From Haloterrigena turkmenica DSM 5511 (lineage in GTDB: Archaea; Halobacteriota; Halobacteria; Halobacteriales; Natrialbaceae): a stretch of 64,000 nt of DNA. The stretch is taken from NCBI RefSeq assembly GCF_000025325.1, contig NC_013744.1, positions 186,001 through 250,000 on the forward strand, given 5' to 3'. The notes beneath the pieces were generated by a model. It searched no databases. It was not told the DNA's origin and saw nothing but the letters and a program-made list of their open reading frames with translations. Positions 8,838 to 16,941 of this stretch are shown piece after piece. Made by a program: the position numbers and the translations under genes. Numbering within the stretch: the first letter of the stretch is position 1; each line of letters opens with the position of its first letter.

Positions 8838-9205
8838 AGCGATATCACTCGGTCGGCTTCACCGATCATGTCCGCCAGATCCGGGAGGAGTCCGACCTCG
8901 ACGCCGTCCGGGTAGTCGTTCGGCGCGTCGATACCGCGAGCGTCGACGCAGAGGCCGCAACAGATCACCTCCGCACCGTCGGCGACGAGTTCCTGAAACT
9001 TCTCCGTCGGCATCTCGTCGTACAGCCCGCTGTCCGAACAGTCCGGGAACGTCTGATCCTCGACCGGAACGAGCGCCCCGTCGAGGTAGTGAAAGAAGGT
9101 GACCTCGTGGCCCTTATTCAGCGCCGCTCTCCCGAGTTCGTACGCCGTTCGCCAGCGTTCGCTGTCGAACGGACCACCGGTCAGGAGGAACCCAATGGAA
9201 GCCAT
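8834..9205 (-). CDS. DsrE/TusD-like sulfur relay subunit
   Basis: A 123-residue protein starting MASIGFLLTGGPF and aligning by eye with DsrE/TusD. The expected active cysteine lies in EVICCGLCVDARG, giving C82, C83 and C86, so the thiol-bearing subunit of the trio is preserved and even enriched in cysteine. It is the promoter-proximal gene of a dsrE-dsrF-dsrH-xdhC/yqeB transcript. No DsrC/TusE partner gene is visible in the window, which argues against a plain sulfur oxidation or tRNA thiolation role and for delivery to a cofactor; this is inference. Confidence 0.8.
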   Translation of the reverse strand: MASIGFLLTGGPFDSERWRTAYELGRAALNKGHEVTFFHYLDGALVPVEDQTFPDCSDSGLYDEMPTEKFQELVADGAEVICCGLCVDARGIDAPNDYPDGVEVGLLPDLADMIGEADRVISL

Positions 9206-9226
9206 GCTCTAGCATAGCGGTGTCTC

Positions 9227-9237
9227 TATAATAATAG
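9227..9237 (-). promoter_or_regulatory. TATA-like box of the dsrE-F-H-xdhC/yqeB operon
   Basis: On the minus strand CTATTATTATA lies about 27 bases before the DsrE-like ATG at 9205, in an otherwise GC-rich region. This fits a leaderless or very short-leader transcript. Confidence 0.55.
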
Positions 9238-9316
9238 TTCGGTCGGCAACAGTACGGATCACGATACCCGCGCCGAGAGCTGGTGTTTCGGACGTCCGCT
9301 TCGCGTCGACCGGCTC

Positions 9317-11776
9317 CTACCCGTCCCGTTCCTCGAGGGCCCGTTTGATATCGTCGGCCGTGATGGGTAGGGAGTTGACCCGGACGCCGACGGCGTCTCG
9401 GACGGCGTTGCTGAGAGCCGGTGGAACGCCGTTCGTCGGGAGTTCGGCGATCGATTTCGCACCGAACGGTCCGGTCGGTTCGTGCGTTTCGACGATGATC
9501 GTCTCCATCGGCGGGTGGTCCGTCGTCCGCGGCATGCCGTACTGGCGGAAACCGAGTACTTCGGGGTTCCCCTCCTCGTCGAACGTCAGTCCGCCGCTGG
9601 TCGCGAATTCGAGGCTCATGTGCTCTCCCCCCTCGATCTGCCCCTCGACGAGCGCGGGGTTGATCGCGACGCCGCAGTCGGCGGCGAACACCATCTTATT
9701 AATGTCGTATTCGCCGGTTTCCTCGTTCACGGTCACGTCGACGAACTGGGCGCCGTACGGCGGCGGACTCTCGTCCGTCGAGTGATTTCCCTTCCCGAGA
9801 ATGTGTTCGCGGTCGTCGTGGCCGTAGGTCGCCTCGTACCCGATCTCCTCCAGCGAAACGCTCTCGTCGGTTACCTCGCTGTACACCTCGCCGTCGCCCG
9901 TCCGCAGGTTCTCGACGGGTTCGTCGAGCATCTTCGATCCCCAGTGTACCAGCCGTTCCCTGGCGTCTTCGGCGGCCTCCTTGACGGCCTGGCCGCTGAT
10001 GTAGGTCGTCGAGGAGGCGTACGCGCCGTAGTCGAACGGCGTCAGATCGGTGTCCGATGAGATCACGACGATATCCGTCGGCTCGCACCCGAGAACCTCC
10101 GCGGCGACCTGGCTGAACATCGTGTCGGAGCCGGTGCCGGTGTCGACGCCGCCGACCTGGAGGTGAAACGAACCGTCCTCGTTCATCTTGATCTGGGCCG
10201 CACCGAGCTCCCTCCCGGCGACGCCGCTTCCCTGCGCGATGAGCGCCACGCCGACGCCGCGGGAGCGGTGCGCCTCCTCGGGTCGGTCGAGGTCGTCGTA
10301 ACCGATGGCCTCCTTCCCGCGTTCGATGCACTCGCGGAGCCCGCAAGAACGTATCTCTCGGGTGAACTTCTCGTCGTCTTTCAGGATGGCGACGTTCCGG
10401 TCGACGTCGCCCTCGCGAACGGCATTGCGTTCGCGGAATTCGATCGGGTCGAGGTCGAGCCGGCGAGCGACCTCGTCCATGTGCGCCTCAACCGCGAAGT
10501 GGCCCTGCGGCGCGCCGTAGCCGCGCATCGCCGCGCCCATCGGAAGGTTCGTGTGGACGACGTCCCCCTCGAACCGGACGTTCGGAACGCGCGGATACAG
10601 CGGCAGCGGCTTCGTTCCAACGTTGTTCGCGACGGTCATCCCATGGGTGCCGTACGCCCCCGAGTTCGATAGCGCGTACAGATCCATCGCCTCGATCGTT
10701 CCGTCGTCGTCCACCGCCGTCCGCATGCGCATCCGCATCGGGTGGCGGAACCGGAGCGCGTAGAACTCCTCGCGGCGGGTCATCTCCAGTTTGACCGGCT
10801 TGTCCGCCGCCAGGTGGAGCGCGAACGCGATCGGTTCGATCGCCATCTCCTGTTTCGCGCCGAACCCCGCGCCGATGCGCGGTTTCGTGACCCGGACGTC
10901 GCGGATGGGTACGTCGAACAGGTGTGCGATCTGGCGTCGGGTGTGGAACGGGACCTGCGTCGCGGTGATAAACGAGTAGCGGTCATCCTCGTCCGTGTGG
11001 ACGATCGTGGTGTGCGGTTCGGGGACGCAGTGTGACTGGTACGGCGTCTCCCACTCCGTCTCGATCACCCGGTCGTCGTCCGCTCGTTCGAACGCCCGCT
11101 CGACATCGCCCCGCTCGCCCTCGAAATGAGACTCGAGGTTTCGCTCGTAGTCGGCGCCGCGCTGTTTGTTCTCGACCTCCGCGGGGTCGAACAACTGTGG
11201 AGCGTCCGGCTCCATCGCCTCCTCGGGGTCGAGGACGGGCTCTCGCTCCTCGTATTCGACGTCGATCGTCCGGGCGGCGCGGTCGGCCGTCTCCGCGTCT
11301 TTCGCGGCGATCGCCGCGACGGGGTCGCCGACATACCGAACGTGTTCGCGGAGTACGCGCAGATCCCAGGGACTCGGTTCGGGATAGGACTGGCCCGAAC
11401 TCGAGTACGCCTTATCGGGGACGACGTCGTCCCACGGGGTGATCACGGCGTAGACGCCGTCCATCGCTTCGGCCTCGCTCACGTCGATGTCGCGGACGTA
11501 GCCGTGCGCGATGTCGCTTCGGATCACTTTCCCTTCGGCGAGTTCGGGGAAGCGATCGCGGTAATCGGCCGTGTAGCGGGCCTCTCCGGTGACGATTTTC
11601 CGCGCGTCGTCCTTCTCAACGTTCTCGGTCAGATGTTCGCGTTCCTCCCGGGGTTTCCGGTCGTCCTCGGCCACCTCGTCCTCCCCCGGAGACGCGTCCG
11701 TTTCCGAGGCCACCTCCTCCGCCCGAACGCCGTCGGGTCTATCGTTCCGTCCCTGCGTCTCTTCCAGGTTGCTCAT
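9317..11776 (-). CDS. Molybdenum hydroxylase, molybdopterin-binding subunit (copy 1)
   Basis: An 819-residue xanthine dehydrogenase-family catalytic subunit. After an acidic, low-complexity N-terminal stretch of ~50 residues come DDARKIVTGEARYTADY (the usual domain start), GAGFGAKQ at 302-309, AMRGYGAPQ around 417-424, GGVDTGTGSDTMFSQ, and the C-terminal GAKSIAELP with the catalytic glutamate E778. The active-site loop is xanthine dehydrogenase-like rather than the cysteine-bearing loop of CO dehydrogenase. Its start overlaps the stop of the 2Fe-2S subunit by 4 bases. Substrate is not shown by sequence; purine hydroxylation is inferred from ade, the permease and the maturation genes. Confidence 0.9.
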   Translation of the reverse strand: MSNLEETQGRNDRPDGVRAEEVASETDASPGEDEVAEDDRKPREEREHLTENVEKDDARKIVTGEARYTADYRDRFPELAEGKVIRSDIAHGYVRDIDVSEAEAMDGVYAVITPWDDVVPDKAYSSSGQSYPEPSPWDLRVLREHVRYVGDPVAAIAAKDAETADRAARTIDVEYEEREPVLDPEEAMEPDAPQLFDPAEVENKQRGADYERNLESHFEGERGDVERAFERADDDRVIETEWETPYQSHCVPEPHTTIVHTDEDDRYSFITATQVPFHTRRQIAHLFDVPIRDVRVTKPRIGAGFGAKQEMAIEPIAFALHLAADKPVKLEMTRREEFYALRFRHPMRMRMRTAVDDDGTIEAMDLYALSNSGAYGTHGMTVANNVGTKPLPLYPRVPNVRFEGDVVHTNLPMGAAMRGYGAPQGHFAVEAHMDEVARRLDLDPIEFRERNAVREGDVDRNVAILKDDEKFTREIRSCGLRECIERGKEAIGYDDLDRPEEAHRSRGVGVALIAQGSGVAGRELGAAQIKMNEDGSFHLQVGGVDTGTGSDTMFSQVAAEVLGCEPTDIVVISSDTDLTPFDYGAYASSTTYISGQAVKEAAEDARERLVHWGSKMLDEPVENLRTGDGEVYSEVTDESVSLEEIGYEATYGHDDREHILGKGNHSTDESPPPYGAQFVDVTVNEETGEYDINKMVFAADCGVAINPALVEGQIEGGEHMSLEFATSGGLTFDEEGNPEVLGFRQYGMPRTTDHPPMETIIVETHEPTGPFGAKSIAELPTNGVPPALSNAVRDAVGVRVNSLPITADDIKRALEERDG

Positions 11777-12318
11777 CGCGATCGCCCCTCCTCACGCGGA
11801 CACGTCGATGGGGTCCGGGACGGGATGCGTTCCCCGCCGTCAGTCGCCGCGGGAGACTCACCGTCCATCCGGTCCGCGGCGTCGAGGACCGCTTCGACGA
11901 TCTTTTTGTAGCCGGTACACCGGCAGAGGTTGTCTTCCAGCGCCTCTCGCACCTCCGTTTCGGTCGGATCGGGATTCTCCTCCAGTAACGCCTTCGACCG
12001 CATGATCATCCCGGGGATACAGAAGCCACACTGGAGCGCCGAGTTGTCCACGAACGCCCGCTGAATCGGGTGGAGGTCGTCCTGCGTTCCCAGTCCCTCT
12101 ATCGTTTCCACCGTCGCTCCGGCGACGTTCGCGACCGGCGTGACGCAGGACATCGCCGGTTCGCCGTCGATCTGGACCGTACACATCCCGCACGCGCCAG
12201 TGTCGCAGCCGCGTTTCGGGCCGGTGTATCCGTTCCGCCGTAGTACATCGAGCAGGATGTCCGATTTCGCCGCTTCGAACGTCCGCTGTCGACCGTTCAG
12301 TTCCAGTTCCAATTGCAT
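11773..12318 (-). CDS. Molybdenum hydroxylase, 2Fe-2S subunit (copy 1)
   Basis: About 181 residues with both clusters of the family. The plant-ferredoxin-type site is complete at C38, C43, C46 (GCDTGACGMC) and C58; the second is QCGFC (C97, C100) and LCRC (C132, C134). It passes electrons from the Mo centre. ATG 12318 gives the normal family N-terminus; an upstream alternative would add 17 atypical residues. A TATA-like CTATTTAGG on this strand lies at 12373-12381. No FAD-binding middle subunit gene is present, so the final electron acceptor must be another protein or cofactor. Confidence 0.93.
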   Translation of the reverse strand: MQLELELNGRQRTFEAAKSDILLDVLRRNGYTGPKRGCDTGACGMCTVQIDGEPAMSCVTPVANVAGATVETIEGLGTQDDLHPIQRAFVDNSALQCGFCIPGMIMRSKALLEENPDPTETEVREALEDNLCRCTGYKKIVEAVLDAADRMDGESPAATDGGERIPSRTPSTCPREEGRSR

Positions 12319-12703
12319 GGGGCTCACCGTGGGAGAGATACTCTCCCTTCGTCCGATCATCACTCCCACGTACCTAAATAGCTGCTGAGGTTTTTCGATG
12401 AATAGGCGTGAAAATAACTGTGGTCGCCGCGTCGAACGGACGATAGCGGCGAAGACGGCCCTCTACGGTCGGATTCGTTCGAGCGGCTCTCGTTGCGTGC
12501 GCTACGGCAACACGAACGAAGCGTGACTGCACCCACGACTTCAGTCGCGGGCTTCTCTCACTGAAGATAACGCCGTGCCGCTCGGATCGGGATCACCCAC
12601 AGCGGACACATTGGACAAACGTCGACACAGGTTCCACGCGGACGGAACACACCGATACAGCGGTAGCGAGGCGAAAGCCCACGGCTTTCGTCGGAGGCGG
12701 ACG
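12319..12703. other. Intergenic region with two hairpins between the two hydroxylase operons
   Basis: No credible gene is seen. A hairpin with one mismatch lies at 12532-12551 (arms CCCACGACT and AGTCGCGGG), a form often found at the ends of haloarchaeal IS200/IS605 elements. A perfect 8-base stem with a CAC loop lies at 12672-12690 (CGAAAGCC/GGCTTTCG), just past the stop of copy 2, and may act in termination. The stretch between them may be an insertion-element remnant, but no protein fragment could be recognised. Confidence 0.5.
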
Positions 12704-15151
12704 TCAGCGCTCCTCGAGCGCCGCCTTGATCTTCTCGGCGGTGATGGGCATCTCGTTGATACGCACGCCGACGGCCTCGCGGATCGCGTTGCTCAGCGCG
12801 GGCGGCACCGTGTTGGTCGGCACTTCCGCGACCGATTTCGCGCCGAAGGGTCCCGTCGGTTCGTGCGTCTCGACGAGAATGCTCTCGATAGGCGGCGTCT
12901 CCGTCGCCGACGGAAGTCCGTACTGGTCGAAGTCCGAGACTTCTGCGCGGCCCCGCTCGTCGACGGTGATTCCCTCGCTAACGGCCATCTCGAAGCTCAT
13001 GTGATTGGCGCCCTCGACCTGCCCCTCCGCCATTCCGGGGTTGATCGCGACGCCGCAGTCGACGGCGACGACGAGTTCGTTGACCTCGAACTCGCCGGTC
13101 TCCTCGTCGACGGTCACGTCGACGAACTGTGCGGCGAACGGCGGCGGACTCTCCTCCGTGGAGTGGGTCCCCTTGCCGAGGATGTGTTCACGATCGTCGT
13201 GGCCGTACACCGACTCGTAGCCGATGTCCTCGAGCGTGACCGCGTCGCCGGTCTCCTCACTGTAGACCTCGCCGTCGCGCGTCTCCAGATTCTCCGCGGG
13301 TTCGTCGAGCATCCGCGACGCCCAGTCGAGGATGCGCTCCTTGGCGTCCTCGGCCGCCTTCTTCACCGCCATCCCGCTGATGTAGGTCGTCGAGGAGGCG
13401 TACGCGCCGTAGTCGAACGGCGTGTTGTCCGTGTCGGAGGATTTGACGATGATGTCGTCCTCGTCGCACCCGAGGACTTCGGCGGCGATCTGGATGAACG
13501 CGGTGTCCGCGCCCGTGCCGATGTCGACGCCGCCGACTTGCAGGTGGAACGACCCGTCCTCGTTCATCATGAGCTGCGCGGCGCCGAGTTCGTCGCCGGC
13601 GACGCCGGTCCCCTGTGCCGACAGGGCCATGCCGATACCGCGGTGGAGATGGTCCTCCGCCGGCTGCTCGAGTTCGTCCCACCCGATGGCCGCCTTCCCG
13701 CGCTCGACGCACTCGTCGAGGCCGCAGGAGCGGATCCGACGCTCCGCGCCCTCGCCGCCCATCATCCCGGCGATTTCGTCCAGGTCGCCGACCTCCATGT
13801 AGTGATCGCGTCGGAATTCGATGGGATCGAGGTCGAGATCGCGAGCGACCTCGTCCAGGTGGCCCTCGAGCGCGAGCGTCCCCTGTGGCGCGCCGTACCC
13901 GCGCATCGCGCCGGTTTGCGGCGTGTTCGTGTGGACGATATCCGCCTCGAAGCGGGCGTTGGGTACCTTCGAGTACAGCGGCATCGGTTTGCTGCCCACG
14001 TTACCGGCGACCGTCATGCCGTGGCTCCCGTACGCGCCGGTGTTCGAGAGCGCGTACAGGTCGATGGCTTCGATTTCACCGTCGTCGGTGACCGCCGTAC
14101 GCGCACGGACCGTCATCGGGTGGCGCGAGCGCATCGCGTAGAACTCCTCGTCGCGAGAGGCCTCGTACATGACGGGACGATCGGCCGCGAGCGACAGCGC
14201 GAGCGGGAGCGGTTCGACGACCATCGCCTGCTTGCCGCCGAAGCCGCCGCCGACGCGCGGTTTCTTGACGCGAATGTCCCGGATCGGAATATCGAACAGG
14301 TGCGCCAGCTGGCGGCGGGTGTGGTTCGGTACCTGCGTGCTCGTGACGAGCACTTTCCGGTCGTCCTCGTCGGTGTACGCGAGCGACGTGTGTTTCTCGA
14401 TTTGCGCGTGGGACTGGCGGATCGTCTCCCACTCGGTCTCGTGGACGTGTACGTCGTCGCGGTCGATCGCGGCGTCGACGTCGCCGATCTCGCCCTCGAT
14501 GTTGGACATCCGGTTACGATCGTAGTCGTGTCCGACGATCTTGTTCTCGACCTCGTCGTCGTCGAACAGTTGCGGCGCGTCCTCGTCGAACGCTTCCTCG
14601 GGGTCGACGACGTGATCGTACTCCTCGTACTCGACCTCGATGGATTCGACCGCGGACGCCGCAGCGGCCGCGTCCTCGGCCGCGACCGCCGCGATCGGAT
14701 CGCCGACGTAGCGGACGTGCTCGTTGAGCACGTTCATGTCCCACGGACTCGGTTCCGGGTAGGACTGACCGGCGCTCGTGTACTTCGCGTCCGGAGCGGC
14801 GTCGGACCACGGCGTGAGGACGGCGTACACGCCGTCCATTTCCTCGGCCTCGTCCGTCTCGATGGCCGTAACACGGCCGTGCGGAACCGTGCTGCGAACG
14901 ACCGCAGCGTGAGCGAGGTCCGGAAACCGCTGTTCGTAATCCGCCGTGTACTTGGCTTGACCGGTGACGAGCTTTCGGTCGTCGAACTTTTCCGCCGGTC
15001 GGGAGACGCTCTTTCGATCCTCCGGGGCTTTGTCGTTGTTCTCCGGTTCGTCCCACTCGAGGGGGTGTTCCTCGAACTCCTTCGGTTCTTTCGAGGCCGG
15101 CTCCGACGCGGTACCGCCGTCCGTCTGTGGGTCGTTCGGTTCGTCACTCAT
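12704..15151 (-). CDS. Molybdenum hydroxylase, molybdopterin-binding subunit (copy 2)
   Basis: An 815-residue paralogue of the subunit encoded at 9317-11776, with the same layout: acidic N-terminal tail, DDRKLVTGQAKYTADY, GGGFGGKQ, AMRGYGAPQ, GGVDIGTGADTAFIQ and GAKSVAEVP with catalytic glutamate near residue 776. ATG 15151 overlaps the 2Fe-2S gene by 8 bases; a GTG at 15160 is a poorer alternative. The two copies lie in tandem on the same strand with separate small subunits, so they probably act on different substrates or steps (for example hypoxanthine and xanthine, or another oxopurine). Which one carries selenium cannot be told from sequence. Confidence 0.9.
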   Translation of the reverse strand: MSDEPNDPQTDGGTASEPASKEPKEFEEHPLEWDEPENNDKAPEDRKSVSRPAEKFDDRKLVTGQAKYTADYEQRFPDLAHAAVVRSTVPHGRVTAIETDEAEEMDGVYAVLTPWSDAAPDAKYTSAGQSYPEPSPWDMNVLNEHVRYVGDPIAAVAAEDAAAAASAVESIEVEYEEYDHVVDPEEAFDEDAPQLFDDDEVENKIVGHDYDRNRMSNIEGEIGDVDAAIDRDDVHVHETEWETIRQSHAQIEKHTSLAYTDEDDRKVLVTSTQVPNHTRRQLAHLFDIPIRDIRVKKPRVGGGFGGKQAMVVEPLPLALSLAADRPVMYEASRDEEFYAMRSRHPMTVRARTAVTDDGEIEAIDLYALSNTGAYGSHGMTVAGNVGSKPMPLYSKVPNARFEADIVHTNTPQTGAMRGYGAPQGTLALEGHLDEVARDLDLDPIEFRRDHYMEVGDLDEIAGMMGGEGAERRIRSCGLDECVERGKAAIGWDELEQPAEDHLHRGIGMALSAQGTGVAGDELGAAQLMMNEDGSFHLQVGGVDIGTGADTAFIQIAAEVLGCDEDDIIVKSSDTDNTPFDYGAYASSTTYISGMAVKKAAEDAKERILDWASRMLDEPAENLETRDGEVYSEETGDAVTLEDIGYESVYGHDDREHILGKGTHSTEESPPPFAAQFVDVTVDEETGEFEVNELVVAVDCGVAINPGMAEGQVEGANHMSFEMAVSEGITVDERGRAEVSDFDQYGLPSATETPPIESILVETHEPTGPFGAKSVAEVPTNTVPPALSNAIREAVGVRINEMPITAEKIKAALEER

Positions 15152-15689
15152 CGGGATCACCGCCGTGAGCGGTGCAGTCGGTCTGGTCCGGTTCGATCCG
15201 CGAGCCGCCGTCGGCCGCGACCGACCGCTCGCCGCGCATTCGGTCGGCCGCGTCGAGGATCGCTTCGACGGGTTTCTGATAGCCGGTACATCGGCAGAGG
15301 TTATCGTCGATGGCTTCGCGCACCTCGGCTTCGGTCGGGTCAGGATTGTCCGCGAGCAGCGACTTGGCCGCTATTATCATCCCGGGAATGCAGAAGCCGC
15401 ACTGAACGGCGAAGTGGTCGACGAACGCCTCTTGAATCGGATGGAGGTCGTCCTGCGTGCCGAGATTCTCGATCGTCTCGATCTCCGCTCCCTCCGCGCT
15501 CCGGGCGTCCACGCCGCAGGCCATCTTCACTTCGTCGTCGACGAACACTTTCGACGCCCCGCACGCGCCGCCGTCGCAGCCACACTTCACGCCCGTGTAG
15601 CCGTTCCGTCGCAGTACCGTCGCCAGATCCTCGTCCGATTCGACCTCCACGGTCGTCGGTTCGTCGTTGATCGTTAGTTGGATTTCCAC
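15144..15689 (-). CDS. Molybdenum hydroxylase, 2Fe-2S subunit (copy 2), atypical cluster
   Basis: This 181-residue protein is homologous to the small subunit of copy 1 and keeps the second cluster (QCGFC, C97 and C100; LCRC, C132 and C134). The first, ferredoxin-like site reads KCGCDGGACGASK: C38 and C43 are present, the expected third ligand at position 46 is serine, and an extra cysteine appears at 36; C58 is kept. The serine codon is unambiguous (TCG). The cluster may use C36 or serine as ligand, changing its potential. The gene leads a two-gene operon with its molybdopterin subunit. Confidence 0.88.
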   Translation of the reverse strand: MEIQLTINDEPTTVEVESDEDLATVLRRNGYTGVKCGCDGGACGASKVFVDDEVKMACGVDARSAEGAEIETIENLGTQDDLHPIQEAFVDHFAVQCGFCIPGMIIAAKSLLADNPDPTEAEVREAIDDNLCRCTGYQKPVEAILDAADRMRGERSVAADGGSRIEPDQTDCTAHGGDPDE

Positions 15690-15710
15690 GGAAATTCCTC
15701 CATTGGTGCA

Positions 15711-15729
15711 CGTGTGCCTCTAGCACACG
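15711..15729. promoter_or_regulatory. Inverted repeat in the leader of hydroxylase operon 2
   Basis: Perfect 7-base arms CGTGTGC and GCACACG are separated by CTCTA. The site lies between the TATA-like box (15761-15770) and the start codon at 15689, where a bound repressor would block transcription. Confidence 0.4.
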
Positions 15730-15760
15730 CACGTCGTGGTGTAGGATGGGAGACAGCAAC

Positions 15761-15770
15761 ACATATATCT
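15761..15770 (-). promoter_or_regulatory. TATA-like box of hydroxylase operon 2
   Basis: On the minus strand this reads AGATATATGT, about 72 bases before the start codon at 15689; transcription would begin near 15737, leaving a short leader that contains the inverted repeat at 15711-15729. Confidence 0.45.
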
Positions 15771-15990
15771 ATGGGTGGGACTCACACGGCTGGTCGAAAA
15801 CGGCCCTGTACCGGAAATCGGTCGAGCGGACGCTTGCTACGGCCGTGGCCTCTCGTGTCCGCAATCCGTGGGTATCGACAACGGTGGATTGTCCGTTGGC
15901 ACAGCAATGTGGCAGTACCAGTCGTTTTCCAGGGAACCCGATTCGTTTGCGACGGATAAGATTTTGAAGGGGACTCCGCGTTGTCCCGGT

Positions 15991-16659
15991 ATGGAGATCG
16001 CACTCCTCGGAGGCACCGGCGACATCGGCGAAGGACTCGCGCTGCGCTGGGCTCGAGACACCGACCACTCGATTATCATCGGATCGCGGGATTCCGACAG
16101 GGCCGAGCGGAAGGCGAACGAATACCGCTCCGTACTGAAAGAGACTGGCGCCACACCGAACGTCGCCGGCTACGGTAACGAGACGGCTGCGGAGTTCGCC
16201 GAAGTTGTCGTCGTCAGCGTACCACCGGAGTACGCGTCGAGTACGGTCGAGTCGGTCGCCCCCGTGCTCGGTGAGGGGGATATCCTCGTCAGTCCGGCGG
16301 TCCGGATGACCCGCGACGCGGCCGGCTTTCACTACGATCCGCCCGAAGCGGGAACCGTCGCGGAAGCTATCGACGACGTCGCTCCCGTCGATGTCCCGGT
16401 CGTCAGCGCGTTCCAGAACCTCGCGGCGGGCGCACTCAGCGACCTCGACAACGACCTTGAGGCCGACGTCATCGTCACCGGCGACGACGGCGAGGCGAAG
16501 CGGACGGTCGAGGCGCTGGCCGAAGACATCGACGGCCTCCGCGCGCTGGACGGCGGTCCGCTCGCGAACACCGGCGTCGTCGAGAGTCTGACGCCGCTTC
16601 TGATCAACCTCGCGATGAACAACGACGGTATGCACGACGTCGGCGTTCGCTTCGAGTAG
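15991..16659 (+). CDS. npdG: NADPH-dependent F420 reductase-like protein (NpdG family)
   Basis: A 222-residue Rossmann protein starting MEIALLGGTGDIGEGLA, the dinucleotide-binding loop of the F420H2:NADP oxidoreductase family. SRDSDRAERKANEY follows, with basic residues suited to NADP phosphate, then VVVVSVPPEY and VVSAFQNLAA, both family landmarks. It would move hydride between F420 and NADP. Upstream residues to the earlier start are not conserved, so ATG 15991 is preferred. It is divergent from hydroxylase operon 2, and with the LLM oxidoreductase at 21081 it ties F420 to this locus. Confidence 0.85.
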   Translation: MEIALLGGTGDIGEGLALRWARDTDHSIIIGSRDSDRAERKANEYRSVLKETGATPNVAGYGNETAAEFAEVVVVSVPPEYASSTVESVAPVLGEGDILVSPAVRMTRDAAGFHYDPPEAGTVAEAIDDVAPVDVPVVSAFQNLAAGALSDLDNDLEADVIVTGDDGEAKRTVEALAEDIDGLRALDGGPLANTGVVESLTPLLINLAMNNDGMHDVGVRFE

Positions 16660-16941
16660 CTACCGACCGCTCTCGTCCCGGTCGACATTGCTCGGCGAAC
16701 CGGTCGCCGTCGCGCCGCTGACGGACTCCCGACTTCCGTTCGTCACGGCTGGTATCGGCGCTCCCGTCAGCCGGCGCCGGTCCGAGAGTCCGTTCAGCGC
16801 GGCGCCGGTACCAGGGTAACATTGATACGTTTTCACGTGGGATCGACGTGAGAACGAGCGCATGCGATCCCGCCGAGGGGGCATCTGCTGATCGTTCCGC
16901 CCCGGCCCTACCCGGATCGCCGCTCGTCAGCGCTGATATCC

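Noticed and set aside
9317-15151. Carbon monoxide dehydrogenase large subunits
   Set aside because: The active-site loop reads AMRGYGAPQ in both, without the cysteine motif of CO dehydrogenase, and no CoxM subunit is present.
12575-15670. A 1031-codon open frame on the plus strand opposite the second hydroxylase operon
   Set aside because: It is the antisense of two well-supported genes; long shadow frames are common in GC-rich haloarchaeal DNA, and its translation is arginine-rich and low in complexity.
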